From Desulfocapsa sp. (GTDB lineage Bacteria; Desulfobacterota; Desulfobulbia; Desulfobulbales; Desulfocapsaceae), in assembly GCA_020717935.1 (NCBI GenBank), contig DYDK01000065.1, positions 1-8,655 on the forward strand: DNA of 8,655 nt, written 5' to 3'. This document shows positions 1 through 7,631 of this stretch, in pieces. Numbering within the stretch: the first letter of the stretch is position 1; the number at the start of each line of letters is the position of its first letter. Below the pieces are notes generated by a model, which worked only from the letters and a program-made list of their open reading frames with translations, was not told the DNA's origin and did no database searches. Position numbers and translations under genes: made by a program.

Positions 1-127
1 TACGATTGCGGTTTTGTTCAATCGCCGCAACCAAATCTAACCTAAATCTGAGTGCAATCATGCCCAAGTTATTTGTGGACAGGCCCTTATAGCATTCTCC
101 TTCTTCTCTAAGGAATTCTCCCCTAAA

Positions 128-1204
128 ATGAATACTGTCGTCTCTTTTATTATTGTTCTTGGCGTGCTTATCTTCGTTCATGAATTGGGACATTTTCTTT
201 TTGCCAAGCTGTTTAAGGTTAGGGTGCTCAAGTTTTCCTTGGGCTTTGGCCCAAAGGTCTTTGGCCGAACCTATGGTGAAACCGAATATGTGATCAGTGC
301 TTTCCCTTTGGGTGGATTCGTCAAGATGTTTGGTGAAAATCCTGATGAGCAGGATGTTGACGCTGGAGATCAGCAGGCTTCTTTTGCCCATAAGGCGGTA
401 TGGCAACGATTTTTGATTGTTCTGGCGGGCCCGGTTTTTAATCTGGTATTCGCCTTTGTCTTATTTTGGTTCCTTTTTATGATCGTCGGGGTACCTGATT
501 CACGAGATACAACCAGCATTGGCCAGGTTAACGAGAAGTCGCCAGCCGCTGCGGCGGGGCTTCTTTCTGGAGATACCATTGAGCAGATCAATACTCGTCC
601 GGTCAGTAAATGGGACGATGTACTCAATAGCGTTAAGGAGAGTGGCGGTCAGCCTTTGAGCATTCAGGTTAAGCGGGGCACAGAACAGAAAATGGTGACG
701 GTTGTTCCGGCCATGGATGAGGTGAAAAATGTCTTTGGCGAGGTGGTCGAGCATCGCTATATGATTGGGATTGCTAAGGCCGAGGCTCTGGTTTATGAGA
801 AGGTGGGCGTGGTGAAGGCTACTGGGGCCGCCTTTTCCCAAACCTGGATGTATATTTCTCTTACTGTCATGGGTTTTGTCAAGCTTGTGCAACGGGTGGT
901 GCCCATGTCCGAAATGGGTGGCCCCATCCTTATCGCCCAGCTTGCCGGTAAGCAGATGGCGGCGGGATGGATTCACCTTGTCTTTTTCATGGGGCTGCTC
1001 AGTGTTAACCTTGGAATCTTGAACCTCTTGCCGGTGCCGGTGCTTGATGGCGGTCATCTTGTCTTTATGAGCGTGGAGGCTATCCGCCGTAAGCCTTTGT
1101 CTGAAAGGGTACAGGTGATTGCTCAGCAGTGCGGTATGGTCTTGCTTGGTTCGTTGATGATCTTTGTTTTTTATAACGATCTTGTCAGGATTTTCAGTAA
1201 GTGA
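128..1204 (+). CDS. rseP: RseP-family site-2 intramembrane zinc metalloprotease
   Basis: This is a 358-residue inner-membrane protease of the site-2 family (M50), which cleaves transmembrane segments such as those of anti-sigma factors and remnant signal peptides. The zinc-binding HELGH motif lies in the first membrane helix at residues 18-22. The third metal-ligand motif, NLLPVPVLDGG, is at 299-309 with Asp307. Hydrophobic segments fall at about 4-24, 96-121, 233-257, 280-303 and 334-350. One PDZ domain occupies about 125-200, with a GLLSGDTI loop at 144-151. E. coli RseP has about 450 residues and two PDZ domains, so this is the shorter single-PDZ form seen in many bacteria. The ATG follows AAGGA at 110-114, a rather long 13-base spacing, but the start is supported because the HELGH helix begins at once. 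It overlaps tsaB by four bases (GTGA). No RseA or sigma-E gene is visible, so the substrate is unknown. Confidence 0.96.
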   Translation: MNTVVSFIIVLGVLIFVHELGHFLFAKLFKVRVLKFSLGFGPKVFGRTYGETEYVISAFPLGGFVKMFGENPDEQDVDAGDQQASFAHKAVWQRFLIVLAGPVFNLVFAFVLFWFLFMIVGVPDSRDTTSIGQVNEKSPAAAAGLLSGDTIEQINTRPVSKWDDVLNSVKESGGQPLSIQVKRGTEQKMVTVVPAMDEVKNVFGEVVEHRYMIGIAKAEALVYEKVGVVKATGAAFSQTWMYISLTVMGFVKLVQRVVPMSEMGGPILIAQLAGKQMAAGWIHLVFFMGLLSVNLGILNLLPVPVLDGGHLVFMSVEAIRRKPLSERVQVIAQQCGMVLLGSLMIFVFYNDLVRIFSK

Positions 1205-1944
1205 GTGCGGAATTTCCCCTTATTCTCTCTATTGATACTGCCAGTTCGTGCAGTTCGGTGGCCTTGACCCGCGGGAGTGTGAGCGGTATGGAAGGCGGGC
1301 AGGTAGTGGCTTCTTTAACCCTTAACAGTAGTGTTACCCATTCACGGCGATTGCTTGCGGCGATTGATTGGTTGTTGATCGAGACGGAAACGGACTGGTT
1401 GTTGGTGGATGGTCTGGCTGTGAGTATTGGGCCGGGCAGTTTTACGGGCCTGCGGATAGGTCTTTCTACCGTCAAGGGCTTGGCTTTCGCCCTGGATAAA
1501 CCTTTGTTGGGCATTTCGACGCTTGATGCTCTGGCCCTGAGATGCTCCCCTGAACGGTTGATCTGCGCTGTCCTTGATGCCCGTAAAAAAGAGGTGTACT
1601 TCTGTTTTTACCGTCCTGACAGGCAAGGGATTCCTCGAAGAGTCGGGGGAATACGAGCCATTGCCCCCCAGCAGTTGGCCGAGGAAATTGCTTCTGAGAT
1701 TACCGAGCCGATACTCTTTGTCGGCGATGCGGTTATGGTGTATGGGCAGTTATGGCAAGAACGACTTGGAGATGGATTTACCTGTGCCCCGCTTCCCTTG
1801 CACTCCCCTAGTGCCGCCTCTCTTGGCTTGTTGGCTGGTGAGTTGTTTCAGCAGAAGCACTATCTTGATTGTGCCGCCGCCGCTCCTTTGTATGTGCGGG
1901 CCTCGGATGCCGAGTTGAGTTTGGTGCTGGCTGCAAAAGAGTAG
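1201..1944 (+). CDS. tsaB: TsaB, t6A37 tRNA modification complex subunit
   Basis: TsaB (YeaZ) is the scaffold partner of TsaD and TsaE in the complex that transfers the threonylcarbamoyl group to A37 of ANN-decoding tRNAs in the cytoplasm. The 247-residue protein has the ASKHA-fold start ILSIDTA (8-14), the signature GPGSFTGLRIG (77-87), DARKKEVY (126-133) and the C-terminal PLYVR (229-233), all typical of the family and in the usual order. Length is normal to slightly long. Translation starts at GTG, which shares bases with the rseP stop in a GTGA overlap; AGGA at 1187-1190 gives a 10-base spacing, so it is probably coupled to rseP. TsaB is a non-catalytic TsaD paralogue. rimI, often beside tsaB in other bacteria, is absent here, and tsaD and tsaE are not in the window. 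Confidence 0.95.
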   Translation: MSAEFPLILSIDTASSCSSVALTRGSVSGMEGGQVVASLTLNSSVTHSRRLLAAIDWLLIETETDWLLVDGLAVSIGPGSFTGLRIGLSTVKGLAFALDKPLLGISTLDALALRCSPERLICAVLDARKKEVYFCFYRPDRQGIPRRVGGIRAIAPQQLAEEIASEITEPILFVGDAVMVYGQLWQERLGDGFTCAPLPLHSPSAASLGLLAGELFQQKHYLDCAAAAPLYVRASDAELSLVLAAKE

Positions 1945-1971
1945 AATGAGTTCTCAGCAGAAGGTGTCCGA

Positions 1972-3045
1972 ATGATTTTACGGCGGCAGACGAAAAAGAT
2001 TGAGGTGGGTGGAGTGCCGGTTGGTGGAAACAGTCCCATTGCCGTGCAGTCGATGACCAATACCGATACCCGCAATGTGGAAGCTACCGTTGCCCAGATC
2101 CATGCCCTGCAAGAAGTTGGGTGTGAGATAATTCGGGTGGCTGTCCTTGATATGGAGGCAGCTGCATCCTTGACCCCTATTCGGGCGAAGATCTCTATTC
2201 CTCTGATTGCTGATATTCATTTTGATTCGCGACTGGCGGTGGCGGCCATGGAGCATGGGGCCCAGGCCATCCGTATCAATCCAGGAAATCTGGGAGGCCC
2301 GTCCAAGCTGGCACGGGTGGTGGATGCGGCCAAACTGCATAAGGTGCCTATTCGGGTGGGGGTTAACAGTGGTTCCATTGAAAAGGATCTGCTGAAGGTT
2401 CACGGGTATCCCAGCCCTGAAAATCCGACGGCCCTTATCGAAAGCGCCCTTCGCAATGTTCGCCTTCTTGAAAATTTGGGATTTTTTGAGATCAAAATCT
2501 CCATCAAGTCTTCCGACACCCTCACGACAGTGAGTGGCTATCAAGCGTTGGCCGAACAAACGGATTACCCTCTGCACCTTGGTGTCACCGAGGCCGGCGG
2601 GCTCATAGCGGGGACGGTCAAGTCCAGTGTCGCTCTTGGAATCCTCTTGTATCAAGGGATTGGGGATACTTTCCGTATTTCTTTGACCCGAGATCCGGTG
2701 GAGGAAATACGGGTTGGTTTTGAGTTGCTTCGTTCCCTCAAGATTCGAGAACGAGGGCCAGAGTTGATCTCCTGCCCCACCTGCGGACGAACCCAGATCA
2801 ATCTTTTTTCCTTGGCCGAGGCTGTTGAGCGCTTCGTGCAGACCATGACCAAACCCATAAAGGTCGCGGTTATGGGCTGTGTGGTCAATGGCCCGGGTGA
2901 AGCCAGAGAGGCCGATATTGGCGTGGCCGGCGGGAAAGGTGTCGGGATTATTTTTAAGAAGGGAAAATTGTACAAAAAAGTCAAAGAGGAAGAACTGCTT
3001 TCGGTCTTCCTCCAGGAACTCAAACTTATCGAAGAAGAGAAATAG
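1972..3045 (+). CDS. ispG: IspG, 4-hydroxy-3-methylbut-2-enyl diphosphate synthase
   Basis: IspG (GcpE) carries out the penultimate step of the MEP isoprenoid pathway, reductive ring opening of MEcPP to HMBPP, using a [4Fe-4S] cluster and reduced flavodoxin or ferredoxin. The 357-residue product has a TIM-barrel N-terminal domain, with QSMTNTDT at 26-33, DIHF at 81-84 and RINPGN at 101-106. The C-terminal cluster domain has the ligands Cys268, Cys271 (CPTCGR), Cys303 (MGCVVNGPGE) and Glu310, the complete bacterial set. Length matches the short bacterial form without the plant or Chlamydia insert. The ATG is preceded by AAGGTG at 1961-1966. The 27-base gap after tsaB holds a 9-codon reading frame that ends on the ispG start (reported separately). 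The ispG stop directly abuts the proS start. Confidence 0.97.
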   Translation: MILRRQTKKIEVGGVPVGGNSPIAVQSMTNTDTRNVEATVAQIHALQEVGCEIIRVAVLDMEAAASLTPIRAKISIPLIADIHFDSRLAVAAMEHGAQAIRINPGNLGGPSKLARVVDAAKLHKVPIRVGVNSGSIEKDLLKVHGYPSPENPTALIESALRNVRLLENLGFFEIKISIKSSDTLTTVSGYQALAEQTDYPLHLGVTEAGGLIAGTVKSSVALGILLYQGIGDTFRISLTRDPVEEIRVGFELLRSLKIRERGPELISCPTCGRTQINLFSLAEAVERFVQTMTKPIKVAVMGCVVNGPGEAREADIGVAGGKGVGIIFKKGKLYKKVKEEELLSVFLQELKLIEEEK

Positions 3046-4821
3046 ATGCGGTATTCACAGACTTTTATTCCTACACTCAAGGAAACGCCGGCTGAGGCCG
3101 AGGTCATCAGCCATCGTCTTATGTTGCGGGCTGGCTTTATTCGCAAGCTCACGGCCGGGGTTTATTCTTATCTGCCCTTTGGGCTGGCAGCAATCCGTAA
3201 GGTTGAACAGATAGTCCGCGAGGAAATGAATCGTGCTGGAGCCCTGGAATTACTGATGCCGATGGTTCAGCCTGCAGATCTGTGGCGGGAGACGGGACGG
3301 TATGAAAAATATGGGCCGGAGTTGCTGCGCTTTACTGATCGTCATGATCGTGAATCCTGTCTGGGGCCGACCCATGAAGAGGTGATTACTGATCTGGTGC
3401 GCGGTGAGGTGCGTTCGTATCGACAACTGCCGCTTAATTTGTATCAGATTCAGAGTAAGTTTCGTGACGAGATTCGACCTCGGTTTGGGCTTATGCGGGG
3501 ACGAGAATTTATCATGAAGGATGCCTATTCCTTTGATGTGGACGATGAACAGGCGGGTATCAGTTATCAGAAGATGTATGCCGCCTATCAACGCATCTTT
3601 GCCCGTTGCGGTCTGCAATTCCGAGCCGTAGAGGCCGACAGCGGGAGTATTGGCGGCAGTTATTCTCATGAATTTATGGTATTGGCTAAGACGGGCGAGG
3701 ATACACTGGCAGTCTGTCAGCATTGCGACTATGCGGCCAATGTGGAAAAAGCAGCGATTAAGGCCACTGCGGATGCAAGTGTGGAACCCTTGCTTGCCCT
3801 TGTAAAGATTGAGACTCCAGGAAAACGCAAGGTGGAGGCGGTGTGCGAGTTTTTGGGAATCAAGTCGGATAAACTGATTAAGACCTTGATTTATATGGTG
3901 ACTGGGGGGGCAGAGGGTGTAGGGACAGCGGGCGAAAACAGCCAGCAGGGCTATGCACTTGCTGTTCTCGTTCGTGGTGATCGTGAAGTCCAGGAAGTAA
4001 AACTTAAAAACCTGCTGGGGGCGGCGGTCGTGGAGCTTGCCGAAGATAAGGCCGTTTTTGATTTGACGGGTGTTCCCACTGGCTATCTTGGGCCTGTGGG
4101 GGCCCTTGGCTTGAAAATGAAGGTGGTGGCTGATTTCGAGATTGCCACCATGCGAAATTGTGTGGTCGGTGCTGGCGAGAAAAATTTCCATCTGCAAAAT
4201 GTGAACCTGGGTCGTGATTTTGAGGTGGATATTCTTGCCGATCTTCGTCAGATTGCCGAGGATGACCCCTGCCCTCATTGCGGCGGGGTGCTGGGCCAGA
4301 TTGAAGGCATTGAGGTGGGTCATATTTTCAAACTCGGAACGGTGTATTCTTCCCCCATGCGGGCCGTTTTTCAAGATCAGGATGGTCATGAAAGACCTAT
4401 GATTATGGGATGTTACGGGATTGGTATCAGCCGTATTGTCGCAGCGGCTATCGAGCAGAATCATGATGACAATGGAATTGTTTTTCCGGTGGCCATTGCT
4501 CCTGCCCAGGTGATTATCCTCAATCTTGGCCTGAAGGATGGGGCGATAACGGCGGTGGCCGAGTCGCTGTATGCCCAGTTGCAGACTCAAGGATTGACGG
4601 TTCTGCTTGATGATAGGGATGAGCGGCCAGGTTCCAAGTTCAAGGATGCCGATCTGCTGGGGATCCCTTTTCGGGTGACAGTCGGGACTCGTTTGGGCAA
4701 GGATGGGATGATCGAGATTCGTCATCGTCGTGATGGCTTGACTGTGGATCTTGCTCCTGATCAGGCGGTGAAGTATCTGCACGATCAGATAAGTGCCGCT
4801 CTGAATCAGATAGAGGGCTGA
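3046..4821 (+). CDS. proS: Prolyl-tRNA synthetase, bacterial type with editing domain
   Basis: This class II synthetase charges tRNA-Pro with proline. The 591-residue length is that of the bacterial type with an inserted editing domain. Motif 1 lies at about 37-72, motif 2 at 139-163 ([17 protein letters not shown] and following) and motif 3 at 455-471 ([10 protein letters not shown]). The anticodon-binding domain runs from about 485 to the end. The INS editing domain (about 230-400), which hydrolyses mischarged Ala-tRNA-Pro, keeps Lys279 and His382 in GAGEKNFH; the usual GAN reads GAG here. Two CxxC pairs flank it (CQHC 224-227 and CPHC 409-412) and may form a small metal site. ATG follows the ispG stop with no gap, with only a purine-rich GAAGAAGAG stretch as ribosome site, so translation is probably coupled. 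A loop at about 286-301, Gly/Ser-rich and coded partly by seven consecutive G bases, looks like a lineage-specific insertion. Confidence 0.97.
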   Translation: MRYSQTFIPTLKETPAEAEVISHRLMLRAGFIRKLTAGVYSYLPFGLAAIRKVEQIVREEMNRAGALELLMPMVQPADLWRETGRYEKYGPELLRFTDRHDRESCLGPTHEEVITDLVRGEVRSYRQLPLNLYQIQSKFRDEIRPRFGLMRGREFIMKDAYSFDVDDEQAGISYQKMYAAYQRIFARCGLQFRAVEADSGSIGGSYSHEFMVLAKTGEDTLAVCQHCDYAANVEKAAIKATADASVEPLLALVKIETPGKRKVEAVCEFLGIKSDKLIKTLIYMVTGGAEGVGTAGENSQQGYALAVLVRGDREVQEVKLKNLLGAAVVELAEDKAVFDLTGVPTGYLGPVGALGLKMKVVADFEIATMRNCVVGAGEKNFHLQNVNLGRDFEVDILADLRQIAEDDPCPHCGGVLGQIEGIEVGHIFKLGTVYSSPMRAVFQDQDGHERPMIMGCYGIGISRIVAAAIEQNHDDNGIVFPVAIAPAQVIILNLGLKDGAITAVAESLYAQLQTQGLTVLLDDRDERPGSKFKDADLLGIPFRVTVGTRLGKDGMIEIRHRRDGLTVDLAPDQAVKYLHDQISAALNQIEG

Positions 4822-4823
4822 CC

Positions 4824-4828
4824 AGGAA
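4824..4828 (+). promoter_or_regulatory. Ribosome binding site setting the rel GTG start
   Basis: AGGAA lies 6 bases before GTG 4835, in the 13-base gap after proS. The downstream in-frame ATGs at 4859 and 4868 lack a comparable site, so GTG is preferred as start. Confidence 0.6.
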
Positions 4829-4834
4829 TCTGCC

Positions 4835-7045
4835 GTGACCGTCAATGAGAACCTGTCCATGACTGCAATGACCACCCCCATCCCGGCGGTCATTGGCCTG
4901 AAGACTATTGCCAAGAGCTATCTTCACGACATTGATCTGGAGCCTATTGATAAGGCCTGGGAACTTGCCGTTACGACTTATGCCAATCAGCAGCATTTTT
5001 CGGGGGTATCATATCTGGAGCATGTGCAGGAGGTCGCATCTACCTTGGCATCCATGCATCTCGATCGGGATACCATTGTTGCCGGAATATTGCATGGCGT
5101 GCTCAAGCGAGGGGTCAGTCTTGAACAGTTAACCAAGGATTTTGGTTCTAATGTCGCGCTTATTGTTGACGGTTGCAGCCGCATTACCAGCGTTCATTAT
5201 AATAGCCAGTTGGTGCATCATGCTGAGAATGTCCGCAAGATGCTGCTCTCGATTGCCGCTGATATTCGCGTCTTGCTGGTCAAACTCGCTGATCGCCTTC
5301 AGGATATGTGCTCCCTTGACACCGTTGAGCCAGAATATCAGGCAAACATGGCCCGCGAGACCATGGATCTCTACGCCCCGCTGGCCAGTCGTCTGGGTAT
5401 TGACTGGTTGAAACGAGAACTTGAGGACTTATCTTTCCGCTATCTCCACCCTGATGACTTTCGTGAACTCAGTGCCAAGCTTGAAAGCTCCTACGAAGAA
5501 CGCCAGCACTATGTTGATGAGGTGATTCGTACCCTTCATGACAAGCTGGCCGCAAGCAAGATCTTTCCGATTCGTATTATTGGCCGTCCCAAGCATATCT
5601 ATTCTATCTATAAAAAACTTGTTTCCCAGAAAATCCCTTTTGAGAGGGTGTATGACAAAGTGGCCTTTCGTATCGTTGTCAATACGGTGGATGAATGTTA
5701 TGCCGCCCTTGGTGTGGTGCATGAAAACTGGTCGCCGGTTCCAGGGCGGATCAAGGACTTTATCTCGGCCCCCAAGGCCAACAATTATCAATCGATGCAT
5801 ACTACGGTGGTGGGGCCACAGAATAATTTTATTGAAGTCCAGATTCGTACTGAAAAAATGGACAGGGTTGCTCAGGAAGGTGTTGCTGCTCATTGGGCTT
5901 ATAAAGAGGGACAGAAAATTGGCGGCAACGATGTCAAGCTGTTTCGTGAGCTGAAAAAATTGGTGGGCTCGCTCCAGGAGGTTGAAGACCCTCGAGAGTT
6001 CCTTGAGAATGTTCGCAGTGAGCTGTACAGCCCCGAGATCTATGTTTTGACTCCTGGGGGGGAGGTTAAGGGCTTTCCTAAGGGGAGCTGTCCCATTGAT
6101 TTTGCCTATGCCATTCATACTGAAGTCGGGGATCGTTGTGTAGGAGCCAAGGTCAATGAGCGGCTTGTGCCTTTACGCTATGAGATGCAGAATGGTGATA
6201 TTATTGAAATCGTTACATCAAAAACCCAGCGCCCACGGCGGGGCTGGCTGGATATTATCACCACCAGTCGAGCCCGGTCACGAATTCGAGCCTGGCTTCG
6301 TCGGGAGGAAAATGAACAGGCGCTGAATATTGGTCGAGAGATCTGTGAACGGGAGCTGAAACGCTATGAAACCAATCTGAAAAAGATGGTTAAAGGTGGG
6401 CATATCAAACTCTTGCTCAAAGAGCTACGCTGCAATTCCCTTGATAACCTGTTGATCAAGGTTGGTAGCGGTATTGTCACGGTACAGGGTTTGGTTAAGG
6501 CCTTACAGCCGCCCGAGTTTCGCGATGCACACGCCACAATCGGGGTGTTGAGTCCGCAGGAGATGGCGGCCCAGATGGTGAGTCAGCAGAAAGGTGGTTC
6601 CCAGGGGGGGGGATCGGTTATTACCATTGATGGAATTGATGGCATTTTGGTCAAAATAAGTCAGTGTTGCCATCCAGTACCCGGCGATCCGGTTATTGGT
6701 TTTATCACCACTGGCCGTGGTATTTCAGTGCATAAGTCTCATTGTGAAAAACTGTTGGCCACCGATCCGCATCGCTGGGTAGCCGTTTCCTGGGCGGCAG
6801 TTCAAAGCGCGCAGCATCAGGTGGAAATTCTGGTAACGGCTGAGAATCGGCGTGGAATTGTTGCAACCATCAGTGCCGCCATCAATGCCGAGGATGCTAA
6901 TATTCTCGGCATTCCAACCCGAATGACTCCTGCAGGCACCGTTGAGTTGCAGATAAGTCTGGAGGTGGCTGATCTTGAGCATCTTCAAATATTGCTTCAG
7001 CATCTTCGGCAATTGGATGCAGTGATCTCGGCACGGCGGGTGTAG
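4835..7045 (+). CDS. relA: RelA/SpoT-family (p)ppGpp synthetase with degenerate hydrolase domain
   Basis: This long-form Rel protein of 736 residues makes (p)ppGpp from ATP and GDP/GTP, normally in response to uncharged tRNA on the ribosome. Domains in order: HD hydrolase-like region about 40-180, synthetase about 220-360, TGS about 400-462, a helical region to about 585, a zinc-finger (RIS-type) domain with CCHPVPGD at 611-618 and HKSHC at 633-637, and a C-terminal ACT domain about 660-736. The synthetase looks intact: GRPKHIYSIYKK at 250-261, Asp274, NYQSMHTT at 317-324 and Glu334 in EVQIRT. Residues 305-308 read RIKD, the RXKD motif of bifunctional enzymes. The hydrolase site is damaged: His63, His87 and Asp153 remain, but the usual HD is HG (87-88), the following ED is KR (91-92), the upstream Arg is His54 and the late Asn is Asp157. 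I infer a synthetase-only enzyme, RelA-like in function, that needs another hydrolase in the genome. The GTG start follows proS by 13 bases. Confidence 0.94.
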   Translation: MTVNENLSMTAMTTPIPAVIGLKTIAKSYLHDIDLEPIDKAWELAVTTYANQQHFSGVSYLEHVQEVASTLASMHLDRDTIVAGILHGVLKRGVSLEQLTKDFGSNVALIVDGCSRITSVHYNSQLVHHAENVRKMLLSIAADIRVLLVKLADRLQDMCSLDTVEPEYQANMARETMDLYAPLASRLGIDWLKRELEDLSFRYLHPDDFRELSAKLESSYEERQHYVDEVIRTLHDKLAASKIFPIRIIGRPKHIYSIYKKLVSQKIPFERVYDKVAFRIVVNTVDECYAALGVVHENWSPVPGRIKDFISAPKANNYQSMHTTVVGPQNNFIEVQIRTEKMDRVAQEGVAAHWAYKEGQKIGGNDVKLFRELKKLVGSLQEVEDPREFLENVRSELYSPEIYVLTPGGEVKGFPKGSCPIDFAYAIHTEVGDRCVGAKVNERLVPLRYEMQNGDIIEIVTSKTQRPRRGWLDIITTSRARSRIRAWLRREENEQALNIGREICERELKRYETNLKKMVKGGHIKLLLKELRCNSLDNLLIKVGSGIVTVQGLVKALQPPEFRDAHATIGVLSPQEMAAQMVSQQKGGSQGGGSVITIDGIDGILVKISQCCHPVPGDPVIGFITTGRGISVHKSHCEKLLATDPHRWVAVSWAAVQSAQHQVEILVTAENRRGIVATISAAINAEDANILGIPTRMTPAGTVELQISLEVADLEHLQILLQHLRQLDAVISARRV
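6604..6612 (+). repeat. Nine-base poly-G tract inside rel
   Basis: Nine consecutive G bases encode part of a Gly/Ser/Gln linker (about residues 587-594) between the helical region and the zinc-finger domain of Rel. Loss of one G puts a TAA at 6657-6659 in frame; gain of one puts a TGA at 6628-6630 in frame. Either change would remove the zinc-finger and ACT domains and leave the catalytic and TGS parts. Whether the tract varies in length cannot be told from one sequence. Confidence 0.9.
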
Positions 7046-7046
7046 T

Positions 7047-7057
7047 AGGAGAGGAGG
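7047..7057 (+). promoter_or_regulatory. Strong purine-rich ribosome binding site for the zinc-ribbon/Smr gene
   Basis: AGGAGAGGAGG lies just after the rel stop. The last AGGAGG ends 5 bases before GTG 7063 and 8 bases before the adjacent GTG 7066, so either codon could start translation. It is the best Shine-Dalgarno match in the window and suggests this small protein is made at a higher rate than its neighbours. Confidence 0.7.
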
Positions 7058-7062
7058 AAGGC

Positions 7063-7512
7063 GTGGTGCTCTGTCAGATCTGCGGCAATGAAATTGAGAG
7101 TGGTGGGTCTGTATGCCCATACTGTGGGGGCGTACAGGATATAACGCCAAAAACAGGTTCGGTGGGCGGGGTCTTTCACAGAGTTGTCAATTTGGAACTC
7201 GGCCGCCCATTTGTTGAGGGTGCCATGCAAAAATTACGAATGGAGATAGAAAACAGTCGCCAGCAGAATCTGCGGGTTCTCACGGTGATCCATGGATACG
7301 GTTCGAGTGGTAAGGGCGGTGCCATCGGTATTGAGTGCCGGAAGGTGCTGGAACATCTTCAGGCAAGGGGTGAGATTCACTCGTTTATCTTTGGTGAAGA
7401 TTTTCGACAGAAATCCGGCCCGACCCGCGATCTTTTGCGCCATTTTCCGCAACTGGGTACAAATATCAATCTCAATAAGGGGAATCGGGGGGTAACCCTG
7501 GTCGTTTTGTAG
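7063..7512 (+). CDS. Small zinc-ribbon protein with Smr-like domain
   Basis: The 149-residue product has two parts. Residues 1-25 form a Cys4 zinc ribbon, CxxC at 4-7 and CPYC at 18-21. Residues about 42-149 resemble an Smr (small MutS-related) domain: a beta-start VVNLELG (41-47), a helix about 50-65, the central VIHGYGSSGKGG (75-86), a helix about 88-102 and a final RGVTLVVL (142-149). Smr domains bind and often cut nucleic acid. Here the family's DLHG reads LELG and the central motif has a Gly/Ser/Lys-rich loop in place of the usual GxGxLR, so nuclease activity is doubtful. About 25 extra residues (roughly 113-140) separate the last two strands. It starts at GTG 7063 (or 7066), 17 bases after rel, so it is probably in the same operon, next to translation and stringent-response genes. 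The Smr assignment is by motif layout only and the role is unknown. Confidence 0.72.
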   Translation: MVLCQICGNEIESGGSVCPYCGGVQDITPKTGSVGGVFHRVVNLELGRPFVEGAMQKLRMEIENSRQQNLRVLTVIHGYGSSGKGGAIGIECRKVLEHLQARGEIHSFIFGEDFRQKSGPTRDLLRHFPQLGTNINLNKGNRGVTLVVL

Positions 7513-7520
7513 TATTTTTC

Positions 7521-7548
7521 TTGCTTCTCTGTAATGAGTGATTATAAT
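7521..7548 (+). promoter_or_regulatory. Candidate sigma-70 type promoter for the FKBP gene
   Basis: A perfect TATAAT at 7543-7548 is preceded, 16 bases upstream, by TTGCTT at 7521-7526 (three of six matches to the -35 consensus). It lies in the only gap of over 100 bases between genes here. It would start transcription near 7555 and give a leader of about 90 bases before ATG 7647. The -10 is convincing; the -35 is weak. Confidence 0.5.
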
Positions 7549-7631
7549 TATGAATCTGTTTTTCAGGTGCTTATTTGTTTAACTGTGCCAATGGATGGTA
7601 GCTGGATCGTTGTTTGAGAAAAATTTATCTT

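Noticed and set aside
1..127. Possible 3' end of an upstream gene (dxr often precedes rseP)
   Set aside because: Forward frames close at 40, 45 and 92, but none of the short peptides is recognisable as a Dxr C-terminus. No convincing promoter or terminator was found either.
1978..2655. A 225-codon minus-strand frame opposite ispG, and similar ones opposite rseP (500-1057) and rel (5429-6118)
   Set aside because: All lie within well-supported plus-strand genes and have no motif or ribosome site to suggest real coding.
3250..4914. A 554-codon open frame on the minus strand opposite proS
   Set aside because: It is exactly antisense to a clear prolyl-tRNA synthetase, is His/Ile/Leu-rich with no recognisable motif, and arises from the codon bias of the real gene.
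7488..7525. Terminator-like GGGT-A-ACCC followed by T-rich sequence at the end of the Smr-like gene
   Set aside because: The stem is effectively three or four pairs and the T run is broken (TTTTGTAGTATTTTT), so it is too weak to call.
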